Assembly (NCBI GenBank): GCA_009837445.1 | Contig: VXTM01000052.1 | Span: 22,566 to 86,565 of the forward strand | DNA: 64,000 nucleotides | Direction: 5' to 3' | Source: Acidimicrobiaceae bacterium | GTDB lineage: Bacteria; Actinomycetota; Acidimicrobiia; Acidimicrobiales; Aldehydirespiratoraceae | Shown: positions 17,876-26,642 of the stretch, piece after piece | How positions within the stretch are numbered: the stretch's first letter is position 1 | Layout: the number at the start of each line of letters is the position of its first letter | The notes under the pieces: generated by a model | What the model was told of the DNA's origin: nothing | Database searches by the model: none | What the model saw: the letters and a program-made list of their open reading frames with translations, nothing else | Made by a program: the position numbers and the translations under genes

Positions 17876-18745
17876 CTAGGAGACGGGCTCATCGCGGATC
17901 GGGTTGCGCAGCGTCCCGATCTCGGGGACGGCCACCTCCACGACGTCGCCGGGCTTCAGCCACCGCGGTGGGTCGAAGCGGGCGCCGGCGCCGGTGGGGG
18001 TGCCGGTGAAGATCACGTCGCCGGCGTCGAGGCCCACGAACGTGGACAGGTAGTGGATCTGGTACTCGATGCTGAAGTGCATGTTGGAGGCCAGGTCGTC
18101 CTGGCGTAGTTCGCCGTTCACCTTGGTGGTGAGGTGCAGGTCGCCCAGCGCGCCGATCTCGTCGATGGTCACCAGCCACGGCCCGAGCGAACCGCTGCGG
18201 TGCCAGTTCTTGCCCTGGGTGACGTTGAAGCGGCCGTGCCGTATCCAGTCCCGGATGGTGCCCTCGTTGCCCAGGCTCACTCCGGCGATGTGGCTGCGGG
18301 CCTGCTCGACGGGGATGCGGCGCCCGCCAGTGCCGATCACGACGACGATCTCGCCCTCGTAGTCGAGTTGCTCGGACTCCGGGGGTCGCAGCAGGGGCTG
18401 CTCGTGGCCGACCAGCGTCTCGGGGAAGCGCACGAACACGCTCGGGTAGGAGTCGCGGCGCTCCTCGGCGTACTCGGCACCCCGCCCGCCGTAGTTCACG
18501 CCGATGCAGATGATCTTCCCGGGGCGCGGGATCAGGCGCTCGAAGGCGATGTCAGCGAGATCGTGGTCGAAGGCGGTGCCGGAGCCCGCCCAGCGGGCAG
18601 CCTCATCGAGGCGGCCCTGGGCGATCAGGTTGCTGAGGTCGGTCACGCCGTCGAGGCGGGAAGCGAGGTCGATCACCCCGGTGCCGTCCGGCGTGAGTAC
18701 CCCGAACGACGGGTCTGCGTGGGCGGTGTAGCTGAGCAAGCGCAT
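17876..18745 (-). CDS. fumarylacetoacetate hydrolase-fold enzyme
   Basis: A 289-residue FAH-superfamily protein. The metal-binding pattern (DYEGEIVVVIG, about residues 135-145, with the two Glu residues two apart) and the closing VIFTGTPTGAGA are clear. In meta-cleavage pathways such proteins act as 5-oxopent-3-ene-1,2,5-tricarboxylate decarboxylase/isomerase (HpaG type) or as acylpyruvate hydrolases. The ATG at 18745 gives the usual MRLLSY start; further upstream codons would run into the divergent promoter. It is divergent from the CHM isomerase gene with 61 bases between them, supporting a shared pathway. The exact reaction is uncertain. Confidence 0.83.
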   Translation of the reverse strand: MRLLSYTAHADPSFGVLTPDGTGVIDLASRLDGVTDLSNLIAQGRLDEAARWAGSGTAFDHDLADIAFERLIPRPGKIICIGVNYGGRGAEYAEERRDSYPSVFVRFPETLVGHEQPLLRPPESEQLDYEGEIVVVIGTGGRRIPVEQARSHIAGVSLGNEGTIRDWIRHGRFNVTQGKNWHRSGSLGPWLVTIDEIGALGDLHLTTKVNGELRQDDLASNMHFSIEYQIHYLSTFVGLDAGDVIFTGTPTGAGARFDPPRWLKPGDVVEVAVPEIGTLRNPIRDEPVS

Positions 18746-18806
18746 GGGTGTCGGTGGGAATCGGCGGAGGGACAGAACCGTACAATCGTGGCGGACGGGA
18801 CCGCCC

Positions 18807-19202
18807 ATGCCTCACATCATCATCGAACACTCCGCCAATCTGGCCGCCCTGACCGACGTGGACGCCCTCGTGGCGGCCGTCCACCAGGCGGCCCTCGACG
18901 ACGGCCTGCCCGCCCTCGACGCCCTCCGGACCAGGACCGCGCCCCGCGACCACTACCGCATCGCCGACGGCGACCCAGCCTACGGATTCGTCTATGTGAC
19001 CGCCCGGATCGGTCCCGGCCGGGAACCGGAGGTGATCGAGCGGTTCCTGAGGAGGCTGATCGACACCGTCGATGAGGCGCTGGCACCGCTGCAGGCCGAC
19101 CATCCGGTGGCCATCAGCGCCGAGGTCCAACTCATCGACCCGACGATGCGCATCAACCGCAACCACATCCGCGGCCACCTCGCCGAGCCCGGTGGCACCT
19201 AG
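18807..19202 (+). CDS. hpaF: 5-carboxymethyl-2-hydroxymuconate delta-isomerase
   Basis: A 131-residue tautomerase-superfamily protein. The ATG at 18807 places a proline directly after the initiator, MPHIIIEHSAN, which is the catalytic N-terminal proline of CHM isomerase and matches E. coli HpaF; starting at the upstream ATG in the same frame would bury it. Later family segments FVYVTARIGPGR and LIDPTMRINRNHI are also recognisable. It isomerises 5-carboxymethyl-2-hydroxymuconate in homoprotocatechuate degradation. The aldehyde dehydrogenase follows after 31 bases, in the order seen in hpa/hpc operons. Confidence 0.87.
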   Translation: MPHIIIEHSANLAALTDVDALVAAVHQAALDDGLPALDALRTRTAPRDHYRIADGDPAYGFVYVTARIGPGREPEVIERFLRRLIDTVDEALAPLQADHPVAISAEVQLIDPTMRINRNHIRGHLAEPGGT

Positions 19203-19233
19203 CCTCGGATCCGGCGCCGACGGGAGACGCACG

Positions 19234-20760
19234 ATGGTCACCACCGCCAGCTTCGAGGAGAACCTCGCCGCCGCCGGGCGGCATCTGGCTCGTTTCGCGG
19301 CCGAGCCGACGCTGCACCTGATCGGCGGCGAGGCTGCTGCCAGCGGCTCGGGCGAGACGTTCGCCAACGCATCTCCTATCGACGGGATGCACCTGGGGGA
19401 TGTGGCAGCAGGAGACGCCGCGGACCTCGACGCCGCGGCTACAGCCGCCCGGGAGAGCTTCGACGCCTGGTCGCGTACGCCGGGCGAGCAGCGTAAGCGG
19501 ATCCTCCACGCGGTGGCTGACGCCATCGTGGCCCGCGCCGGCGAGATCGCGGTCGTGGAGTCGGTCGACACCGGCCAGGCCATCCGCTTCATGTCCTCGG
19601 CCGCGCTGCGGGGCGCGGAGAACTTCAGGTTCTTCGCCGACCGGGCCCCGGCGGCCTCCGACGGCCTGGCCCTGCCGTCGGCGCATCATCTCAACTACAC
19701 CAGCCGCCGCGCCGTCGGACCCGTTGGTGTGATCACGCCATGGAACACGCCGTTCATGCTGTCCACCTGGAAGATCGCCCCCGCGCTGGCCGCCGGCTGC
19801 ACAGTGGTGCACAAGCCGGCCGAGTGGAGCCCGCTCACGGCCTGCTTGCTCGCTGAGATCGCCCTCGACGCGGGTCTGCCCCCTGGGGTGCTCAACGTGG
19901 TGCACGGCATGGGCGAGACCGCGGGCCGGGCCCTCACCGAGCACCCCGACATCGCAGCCATCGCCTTCGTGGGCGAGTCGGCCACCGGGTCGGCCATCCA
20001 GGCCCAGTCGGCGGCCACCCTCAAGCGGCTCCACTTCGAGCTCGGCGGCAAGAACCCGGTGATTGTCTTCGACGACGCCGACCTCGACCGGGCCCTCGAC
20101 GCGGTGGTGTTCATGATCTACAGCCTCAACGGCGAGCGCTGCACCAGCTCCAGCCGCCTGCTGGTGCAGGGCAGCATCTACGACGGTTTCGTCGAGCGCC
20201 TGGCGGCCAAGCTACGCAGCATCCCGGTCGGCCACCCCCTCGACCCCGCCACCGTGATCGGTCCGCTCATCCACCGGCGCCACTGCGACAAGGTGCGCAG
20301 CTACATCGAGCTGGCCTCGGCCGAGGGCGCCGCCGTGGTGGAGGGCACCGGATGGAACGACGCACCCGAGGACGGTAACTTCGTGGCGCCGGTGCTGTTC
20401 ACCGGGGCCACCAACAACATGCGCATCGCCCGCGAGGAGATCTTCGGCCCGGCGCTCACCGCCATCGCCTTCGACGACGAGGCCGACGCCGTCGCCACTG
20501 CCAACGACACCGACTACGGGCTGGCCGCCTACGTGTGGACCGGCGACGTGGGTCGGGCCCACCGGGTGGCTGGCGCGGTGGACGCGGGCATGGTGTGGGT
20601 CAACTCCCAGAACGTCCGCCACCTGCCGACCCCGTTCGGCGGGACCAAGCGCAGCGGCATCGGCCGCGACGGCGGCGACTGGAGCTTCGACTTCTACATG
20701 GAGACCAAGAACGTGGCCGTCGCCCACGGCGACCACCCCATCCCCAAACTGGGAGGCTGA
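19234..20760 (+). CDS. hpaE: 5-carboxymethyl-2-hydroxymuconate semialdehyde dehydrogenase-type ALDH
   Basis: A 508-residue aldehyde dehydrogenase. Gene order next to the CHM isomerase and overall likeness point to the HpaE class, which oxidises the ring-cleavage semialdehyde to the dicarboxylate with NAD. Visible are the NAD-site ITPWNTPFM (about 165), the catalytic-base Glu in FELGGKNP (about 269) and the nucleophile Cys in NGERCTSSSR (about 303). The ATG at 19234 has GGGAG upstream; longer starts read into the hpaF gene. Other hydroxymuconic semialdehydes are possible substrates. Confidence 0.82.
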   Translation: MVTTASFEENLAAAGRHLARFAAEPTLHLIGGEAAASGSGETFANASPIDGMHLGDVAAGDAADLDAAATAARESFDAWSRTPGEQRKRILHAVADAIVARAGEIAVVESVDTGQAIRFMSSAALRGAENFRFFADRAPAASDGLALPSAHHLNYTSRRAVGPVGVITPWNTPFMLSTWKIAPALAAGCTVVHKPAEWSPLTACLLAEIALDAGLPPGVLNVVHGMGETAGRALTEHPDIAAIAFVGESATGSAIQAQSAATLKRLHFELGGKNPVIVFDDADLDRALDAVVFMIYSLNGERCTSSSRLLVQGSIYDGFVERLAAKLRSIPVGHPLDPATVIGPLIHRRHCDKVRSYIELASAEGAAVVEGTGWNDAPEDGNFVAPVLFTGATNNMRIAREEIFGPALTAIAFDDEADAVATANDTDYGLAAYVWTGDVGRAHRVAGAVDAGMVWVNSQNVRHLPTPFGGTKRSGIGRDGGDWSFDFYMETKNVAVAHGDHPIPKLGG

Positions 20761-20764
20761 GACA

Positions 20765-22189
20765 ATGCAGACGCAGATGCTTATCGGCGGGAGCTGGCAG
20801 GACGGCCGGGCCGAGCGGATCGAGGTGCTCGATCCCGCCACCGGCGACGGCATCGCCGAAGTGGCCGCCGGCGGCCCGGCCGAGGCCGTCGCGGCCTGCG
20901 ACGCGGCCGCCGCCGCGCAACCGGGCTGGGCTGCGACCGCGCCCCGGGCCCGCTCCGAGATCCTGCGGGACTGTCACCGGATCCTCATGGAGCACACCGA
21001 CGAGCTGGCCGATCTGATCACCCTCGAGCACGGCAAGCCCCGAGCCGACGCGGTCGGCGAGGTGGCCTACGCGGCCGAGTTCTTCCGCTGGAACGCCGAG
21101 GAGACGGTGCGCATCCACGGCTCGATCAGCACCGCGCCCGCCGGCGACAAGCGGATCATCACGCTCCATCCTCCGGTGGGGGTGGTGGTGATGGTCACGC
21201 CGTGGAACTTCCCGGCGGCCATGATCACCCGCAAGCTGGCGCCGGCGCTGGGCGCGGGCAACGCGGTGGTGATCAAGCCGCCGAGGGAGGCGCCCCTGAC
21301 TGCGCTGCGGGTCGGTGAGCTGCTGGCCGATGCGGGGGTTCCGCCAGGGGTCGTCAACCTGGTCCCGACCTCCGCTTCGGGGCCTTGGTTCGACGCCGCG
21401 GTCGACCATCCGGCCGTCCGCATGGTGTCGTTCACGGGCTCGACGGAGGTGGGGCGGGTCCTGCTGCGCCGCTGCGCCGACCGGGTCCTCAAGACGGTGA
21501 TGGAGCTGGGCGGCAACGCTCCGTTCGTGGTGTTCGCCGACGCCGATCTGGAGGCGGCTGTGGCGGGGGCGATGGTGGCCAAGATGCGCCATTCGGCCGA
21601 GACCTGCACCGCGGCCAACCGGTTCTTCGTGGAGGAGTCTGTGCACGACGAGTTCGTGGAGCGGCTGGCCGGGGCCGTGGGGTCGATGAAGGTGGGCAGC
21701 GGCTTCGACCCGGACGTGACCTGCGGTCCGATGATCAACCCGGCCGCGATCACCAACATCGACAGGCTGGTGCAGGGCGCCATCAACGGCGGGGCCAGCG
21801 CCGTCACCGGCGGGTCGGCCATCGACGGGCCCGGGTTCTTCTACGAGCCCACCGTGCTGGGCGGGGTGGACCCGGCCGCGCCGATCACCCGCGAGGAGAT
21901 CTTCGGACCGGTGGCGCCGGTGACCAGCTTCACCGACACCGACGCCATGATCGCGGCGGCTAACGACACCGAGATGGGCCTCATCGGATACGTCTACACC
22001 GAGGACCTGGCCAAGGGCCTGAGGGTCAGCGAGCGCATCGAGGCTGGCATGGTCGGGCTCAACCGGGGCGCGGTGTCGGATCCAGCCGCCCCGTTCGGCG
22101 GCATGAAGCAGTCCGGCCTGGGCCGCGAGGGCGCCTCCGAGGGCATCTACGAGTTCTGCGAGACCCAGTACATAGCCGCCGACTGGTAG
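20765..22189 (+). CDS. succinate-semialdehyde dehydrogenase-type ALDH
   Basis: A 474-residue aldehyde dehydrogenase of the GabD/SSADH group. ITLEHGKP (about 82-89), TPWNFPAAM (about 145), the base Glu in MELGGNAPF and the nucleophile Cys in SAETCTAANRF are all present. It follows the hpaE-like gene by four bases with its GGGAGG in the end of that gene, so they are co-transcribed. In the aromatic pathway it could oxidise succinic semialdehyde, the final cleavage product of homoprotocatechuate breakdown, which would make this lower pathway nearly complete. Another C4-C5 semialdehyde is possible. Confidence 0.85.
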   Translation: MQTQMLIGGSWQDGRAERIEVLDPATGDGIAEVAAGGPAEAVAACDAAAAAQPGWAATAPRARSEILRDCHRILMEHTDELADLITLEHGKPRADAVGEVAYAAEFFRWNAEETVRIHGSISTAPAGDKRIITLHPPVGVVVMVTPWNFPAAMITRKLAPALGAGNAVVIKPPREAPLTALRVGELLADAGVPPGVVNLVPTSASGPWFDAAVDHPAVRMVSFTGSTEVGRVLLRRCADRVLKTVMELGGNAPFVVFADADLEAAVAGAMVAKMRHSAETCTAANRFFVEESVHDEFVERLAGAVGSMKVGSGFDPDVTCGPMINPAAITNIDRLVQGAINGGASAVTGGSAIDGPGFFYEPTVLGGVDPAAPITREEIFGPVAPVTSFTDTDAMIAAANDTEMGLIGYVYTEDLAKGLRVSERIEAGMVGLNRGAVSDPAAPFGGMKQSGLGREGASEGIYEFCETQYIAADW

Positions 22190-22211
22190 AGGCCGGCCGG
22201 CGCGGCGGCCT
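22190..22211. terminator. hairpin between convergent ALDH and aminotransferase genes
   Basis: AGGCCG (22190-22195) pairs with CGGCCT (22206-22211) in the 25-base gap between two convergent genes. Its placement suits a bidirectional terminator; no T-run is visible. Confidence 0.4.
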
Positions 22212-22214
22212 GGG

Positions 22215-23534
22215 CTATGGCGATGGCAACGCGCCTAGGGCGGTGTCGACGGCGTTGATGAGTTGTTCGATCTCGGGTTCGCCCATCGGTGTGGAGACCG
22301 CTCCGGTGCAGCTGTAGATCAAGAGGATGCCGGCGTTGAGCAGAGCATCGAAGAACTGTTGAAGGCGGGCTGCCTGTTCGAGGCTTGGGTAGGTGTCGCG
22401 ATAGTGGCGGGGCGCTTCGGGTTGCATGTGGATGCGGAACATTGAGCCCGCTCCGGTGACGCTGGCGCCCATGCCGCGCCGGTCGATGACATCGGCGATG
22501 CCTTCTCGTGCCAGCTGTCCAAGCCGGTTGATGCGCCGGACCTCGTCAGCATCGAACATGTCCATGGCGACAAGGCCCGCTGTGAGGGTGATCGGGTTGG
22601 CCGAGAACGTGCCGGAGTGCGGCATGACGTAGCGGTCGCCGTGGGGGTTCATGACACTCATGATCTCGGCGCGGCCTGCTACCGCACCTACGGGGAAGCC
22701 ACCGCCGATGATCTTGCCGAGTGCAGTGAGATCCGGGGTGAGGCCGTAGTGCTGCTGAGCTCCGCGGTGGCTGCTTCGGAACGTCACCACCTCATCCGCG
22801 ATGAGCAGCGCCGAGTTGCGAGTTGCCCAGTTCCTTAGAGCGGCGACGTATTCGGGTTCGGCTGGACACAGTCCAGCGCGGTGCGGCATGACATCGAGCA
22901 GCACGCAGGCGATCTCGTCGGCGTGGCGGTTCAGGATCCGCAGCGTGAGATCGGTGTCGTTGAAGGGCACGACGACGACATCGTCGAGCACCGACTGTGG
23001 TGTGCCCTCAGCGACGGGCACGCTGGCGGGGTCGGCTATGGGGCCCCAGCTGTAGGGGGTGGAGGTCTGGCTGACCTCGGCGTAGTCGTAGGTTCCGTGG
23101 TAGGTGCCTTCCGCTTTGGCGACCTTGGGGCGGCCCGTGAACGCTCTCGCAGCTTTGATGGCGCACATGACGGCCTCGGTGCCGGAGTTGACGAACCGGA
23201 TCTGCTCGAAGCTGTGGACCCGTTCGCACAGGTGCTCCGCCAAGCGGAGTTCGACTTCGGTCGCGAGGGTGTGGGCCGTCCCTCGGCGCAGCTGTTTGGT
23301 GACGGCCGCGACGATCGCGGGATTGCTGTGGCCGTGAATCAGCGATGCCATGTTGTTGGCGAAGTCGATGCGCTCAGCGCCTTCGACGTCGGTGATACGA
23401 CAACCCGATGCGTGGGCTGCATAGAGGGGGTGGGGCTTGCGCAGCACCGTGTTGCGACTGACACCGCCGGGCATGACCTTCAGAGCACGCCGGTAGAAGG
23501 CTTCGGACTGGGTGGCGCGGGGGGTTTCCGTCAT
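22215..23534 (-). CDS. class III aminotransferase, glutamate-1-semialdehyde / beta-transaminase-like
   Basis: A 439-residue PLP enzyme of the GSA-aminomutase-like branch of class III aminotransferases, the branch that includes beta-amino-acid transaminases. FVNSGTEAVMCAIKAAR (about 115-131), the Asp of IADEV (D247) and the PLP lysine in LGKIIGGG (K274) are intact. The ATG at 23534 has GGAGA eight bases upstream, so it is preferred over an in-frame ATG 11 codons earlier. It is last in a minus-strand run with a CoA-transferase pair and an aminomutase, as B. subtilis yodT lies with yodS, yodR and kamA. I infer that it turns a beta-amino acid into a beta-keto acid. Confidence 0.82.
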   Translation of the reverse strand: MTETPRATQSEAFYRRALKVMPGGVSRNTVLRKPHPLYAAHASGCRITDVEGAERIDFANNMASLIHGHSNPAIVAAVTKQLRRGTAHTLATEVELRLAEHLCERVHSFEQIRFVNSGTEAVMCAIKAARAFTGRPKVAKAEGTYHGTYDYAEVSQTSTPYSWGPIADPASVPVAEGTPQSVLDDVVVVPFNDTDLTLRILNRHADEIACVLLDVMPHRAGLCPAEPEYVAALRNWATRNSALLIADEVVTFRSSHRGAQQHYGLTPDLTALGKIIGGGFPVGAVAGRAEIMSVMNPHGDRYVMPHSGTFSANPITLTAGLVAMDMFDADEVRRINRLGQLAREGIADVIDRRGMGASVTGAGSMFRIHMQPEAPRHYRDTYPSLEQAARLQQFFDALLNAGILLIYSCTGAVSTPMGEPEIEQLINAVDTALGALPSP

Positions 23535-23563
23535 GGTTTGTTCTCCGATCATGGGATCCCGCT

Positions 23564-24268
23564 TCACTCGCTGGGCGCCGAGTTGCCGTCCGGGTGCGAT
23601 TCGCGGTGGGTGCTTCGCTGGTCGTGAAGAGGGGCGGCGGTGAGTCCTGCGACCTCGGCAAGAGTCACCCCGGGCGCCAGTTCACGCACCGCGAGTCCCT
23701 GGGGGGTTATGTCTATGACGGCGAGGTCGGTATAGACGCGGTCCACGACGCCTCGACCGGTGAGCGGGTAGCGGCATTCGTTGACCAGCTTGGGTTCGCC
23801 TGCGCGGGTGCAGTGTCGGGTCATCACGTACACCGCTTTGACGCCTGAGACGAGGTCCATGGCCCCACCCACTGCCGGCACGGCGCGGGCGGCTCCGGTC
23901 GACCAGTTAGCCAAGTCGCCGTTGGCGGCGACTTCGAGCGCGCCGAGCACGCAGATGTCTAGGTGGCCGCCGCGGATCATCGCGAAGCTGTCGGCGTGAT
24001 GGAAGAACGACGCGCCCGGCGCTGCGGTGACGGGTTGCTTGCCGGCGTTGATGAGTTCGGTATCTTCCTCGCCGGGTGGCGGTGGGGGTCCCATTCCCAG
24101 GAGTCCGTTCTCCGTGTGCAGGATCACCTCCTTGTCTTCGGCGATGCACTCGGCGATGGTCTCGGGCATGCCGATGCCGAGGTTCACATACGCGCCGTCG
24201 GGGATGTCGCGCGCGACCCATCGGGCGATCTCCCGGCGGTCGAGCGCTTGCGGGGTGGTTCTTGTCAT
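23564..24268 (-). CDS. 3-oxoacid CoA-transferase subunit B
   Basis: A 234-residue SugarP_isomerase-fold subunit of a family I CoA-transferase (ScoB/AtoA/YodR type). The catalytic glutamate is E53 in HTENGLLGMG, and NLGIGMPETIAE precedes it. The ATG at 24268 overlaps the end of subunit A (24265), giving the normal coupled A-B pair. With subunit A it should move CoA from succinyl-CoA or acetyl-CoA to a beta-keto acid. In this cluster the likely acceptor is the keto acid made by the neighbouring aminotransferase. Confidence 0.9.
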   Translation of the reverse strand: MTRTTPQALDRREIARWVARDIPDGAYVNLGIGMPETIAECIAEDKEVILHTENGLLGMGPPPPPGEEDTELINAGKQPVTAAPGASFFHHADSFAMIRGGHLDICVLGALEVAANGDLANWSTGAARAVPAVGGAMDLVSGVKAVYVMTRHCTRAGEPKLVNECRYPLTGRGVVDRVYTDLAVIDITPQGLAVRELAPGVTLAEVAGLTAAPLHDQRSTHRESHPDGNSAPSE

Positions 24269-24975
24269 AGCCAGCCTGTTTCGCTCCTGGAGGGATCGAG
24301 CCATTGGGGGGAGCGGTCTATCAGCACTACGCGGTCCACGAAGATGCCTGGGGTGACGACGGCTTCGGGATCAAGCGACCCGAGACCCACGACAGCGCTG
24401 GTCTGTGCGATGGTGGTTTCAGCTGCGGTGGCCATCAGCGGAGCGAAGTTGCGGGCGGTCTTGCTGTAGACGAGGTTTCCGTGACGGTCCGCTGCGGCGG
24501 CCTTGATCAGAGCCACATCAGCGCCAAGGGCGTGCTCGAGCACGCACTCTCGGTCATCGAACCGTCCGTGTGGCTTGCCCTGGGCGAGGCTTGTGCCGAC
24601 CGCGGTCGGTGTGTAGAACGCCGGGATGCCCGCACCTGCGGCACGGATGCGCTCCGCAAGGGTTCCCTGCGGCACCAGTTCCAACCCGATGCGTCCGGCC
24701 CGATATTGCTCGGCGAACACCTCGGAGTCCGCGCTGCGCGGATAGGAGCAGATCATCTTGGCGACTCGGCCTGCCTTGATGAGAGCGGCCAGTCCGGTGG
24801 TTCCGCTGCCGGCGTTGTTGCTGATGACCGTGAGATCACCGGCGCCCTGCTCGATGAGGGCGTCTATCAACTCGACCGGGCTGCCGGCCTCGCCGAACCC
24901 CCCGACCATGATGGTTGCGCCGTCGCCGATGTCGCGCACCGCGGCGGACGGATCGGCGAACCGCTTGTCGATCAC
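24265..24975 (-). CDS. 3-oxoacid CoA-transferase subunit A
   Basis: A 236-residue partner of subunit B. The MVGGFGEAGSPVELIDAL segment (about 26-43) is the subunit A hallmark, corresponding to the GGFGLCGIP-type loop that forms the oxyanion/CoA site, and ISNNAGSGTTGLAAL follows. The GTG at 24975, giving VIDKRFADP, sits 10 bases after the aminomutase stop; the longer open frame is a read-through of the aminomutase gene in another frame. It acts only as a complex with subunit B. Confidence 0.88.
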   Translation of the reverse strand: MIDKRFADPSAAVRDIGDGATIMVGGFGEAGSPVELIDALIEQGAGDLTVISNNAGSGTTGLAALIKAGRVAKMICSYPRSADSEVFAEQYRAGRIGLELVPQGTLAERIRAAGAGIPAFYTPTAVGTSLAQGKPHGRFDDRECVLEHALGADVALIKAAAADRHGNLVYSKTARNFAPLMATAAETTIAQTSAVVGLGSLDPEAVVTPGIFVDRVVLIDRSPQWLDPSRSETGWL

Positions 24976-24985
24976 AGCTGGGCTG

Positions 24986-26425
24986 CTAGCTCGACACTGC
25001 GGCGAGCTCCTGCAGTCTCGCCGACTTGAACCGCACGTAGTCGAACAGGCCGGCTTCGTCGAAGAGGACCCGGTCCTCGTAGTCGTCGAACCACAGCGCC
25101 TCGGGGTTGCGGCCGACGATGCACATCTTGCCGCGGTCGGGAGCGTCGGCCGCGTTGCGCAGGATCTTGAACACAACGAACCCGTTCTCGCTGCCTGGCA
25201 ATCCTTCGATGGGCTTGTCGGACACCGCGGCGACCTCTGTCTTGCCCTTGTAGTGGGTGATCGACAGCCGGGCGTGGTTCTCGACACCGGAGAGGCCCTT
25301 CTGGGAGTCGTTGAGGATCTGCCAGGCGGTCTCGATGGGCACGTTGAAGGCCCGGTAGGCGACGATGTCGCGCCCGCAGAAGAAGTAGTGGTTCTCCACC
25401 GAGACCCGCTTGAGGGTGCGCTGCAGGATCCGCAGCGCGTCCGGGTCGTCGTTGACGCCTCTGATGATGGGCGACTGGTTCTCGACGCTGATCCAGCCCC
25501 GCGACACGACCGCGTCCATGGCCCGTCGACTGTTCCGATGCCAAACAGGGAACCCTCCGGAGTCCTCGATGTAGCCGCCTTCGCCGTCTTTGGCGAGCAG
25601 TTCGTCGGGGTGGTTGAAGTGCGTCATGAGCCTGAACCCGACCTCGGGGTAGGTCTCATGGAACCGGTCGAGCATCTCCAAGAACGCGTCGTCGAACCGG
25701 TCGGGGTGGAACGCGAGTTCTTTGGTGCCGAGCCGGATCGCTTCCACGCCGGCTTCGGCGAGCGCGGTGAACCAGGCGGCCAGCTTGGAGTTGGGCAGCA
25801 CCATCGGGTCGCCACCCGACAGCAGCATCTCACGCAGCTTCTCACGGCCCGACTCGGGGTGGACTCCGCCGTTGGCGGCGACCGCCGCGTTGTGGGCCCG
25901 CACATAGGCGACGACGTCCGGGATCTTGGCGATGCCCTTCTTTTCGACGGTGCCGTCTTGGCGTTCGATGTCCTTGCGGGCGATCAGTTCCTCGCGGTAG
26001 CAGAATCGGCAGTGCGCCGAGCACGTCGACACCACATACAGCAGCCCCATCTCATACTTGTGGAGCAGACCCTCCACTGGGCTGAAGTCCATCTGGTATC
26101 CGGGATCCTCTGATCCTTCGAGGTTCAGCGTCTCATCCGGCGTGGCTTTGACGAGCTTCTGCAACGCCGGGCTGTTGCGGGCGAGTTCGAAATAGTGGCG
26201 GGTCATCTTGACGGGCATGCGCTGTTCGATGTCGCGTTCGGTGCCGCGTATCTGCAGCAGCCCGTCGAGTTCGGATTGGCTGTAGAAGCTGCGCATGTCC
26301 TCGGGCGCAGTGCTGTTGACGAACGGGTCGAGGCCGTTGAGGATCTGGCGGTCATAGCGCGGGTTCTCCACGTGGTCGAGAACCCGCAGTTCTCTCTGGG
26401 TGGGCTCGTACTTGGCGGCTCGCAT
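24986..26425 (-). CDS. lysine 2,3-aminomutase-family radical SAM enzyme, altered substrate site
   Basis: A 479-residue radical SAM protein. The [4Fe-4S] cysteines are in CSAHCRFC (C135, C139, C142), LLSGGDPM (201-208) matches the conserved family loop, and K393 or K395 in HYKGK corresponds by eye to the PLP lysine. In C. subterminale lysine 2,3-aminomutase, Asp293 and Asp330 hold the side-chain amine of lysine. Here the first aligns with R352 in CGRD and the second falls in LSITH, with no Asp. An Arg at the first place resembles glutamate 2,3-aminomutase, which has Lys there. I therefore call it an alpha/beta aminomutase whose substrate is probably not lysine. AGGAG precedes the ATG. Confidence 0.82.
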   Translation of the reverse strand: MRAAKYEPTQRELRVLDHVENPRYDRQILNGLDPFVNSTAPEDMRSFYSQSELDGLLQIRGTERDIEQRMPVKMTRHYFELARNSPALQKLVKATPDETLNLEGSEDPGYQMDFSPVEGLLHKYEMGLLYVVSTCSAHCRFCYREELIARKDIERQDGTVEKKGIAKIPDVVAYVRAHNAAVAANGGVHPESGREKLREMLLSGGDPMVLPNSKLAAWFTALAEAGVEAIRLGTKELAFHPDRFDDAFLEMLDRFHETYPEVGFRLMTHFNHPDELLAKDGEGGYIEDSGGFPVWHRNSRRAMDAVVSRGWISVENQSPIIRGVNDDPDALRILQRTLKRVSVENHYFFCGRDIVAYRAFNVPIETAWQILNDSQKGLSGVENHARLSITHYKGKTEVAAVSDKPIEGLPGSENGFVVFKILRNAADAPDRGKMCIVGRNPEALWFDDYEDRVLFDEAGLFDYVRFKSARLQELAAVSS

Positions 26426-26612
26426 GGTTTGCTCCTGTCGCTAGATTCGGTGCCGGAGTTCGGTGCTGAGATCGGTTGCCGTGTGAGGTGGTTGGTCTGG
26501 TGTCGGCCTCCAGGGCCGGGCGGGGCGCTCGATCCGTTTGGTCTCATCGTCGGAACCATCGAAGACTGAGACCGGGCTACGAGTCCCCGCCCGGCTGTCC
26601 TGGAGGGGATTC

Positions 26613-26639
26613 ACCGCGCCGATGTCGTGTCGGCGCGGT
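26613..26639 (-). terminator. strong hairpin between binding-protein and aminomutase genes
   Basis: ACCGCGCCGA (26613-26622) and TCGGCGCGGT (26630-26639) form a perfect 10-bp stem with a 7-nt loop, starting three bases after the binding-protein stop codon. It has no T-tract. It could be a partial terminator or an RNA-stabilising 3' end that lets the binding protein be made in excess over the aminomutase. The rest of the 217-base gap (26426-26642) holds a second weak repeat, GGTCTCA at 26540-26546 with TGAGACC at 26567-26573, and no convincing ORF. Confidence 0.5.
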
Positions 26640-26642
26640 CTG

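Noticed and set aside
26426..26642. Lysine riboswitch upstream of the aminomutase gene
   Set aside because: None of the conserved lysine-riboswitch (L-box) sequence blocks could be found; only simple inverted repeats are present.
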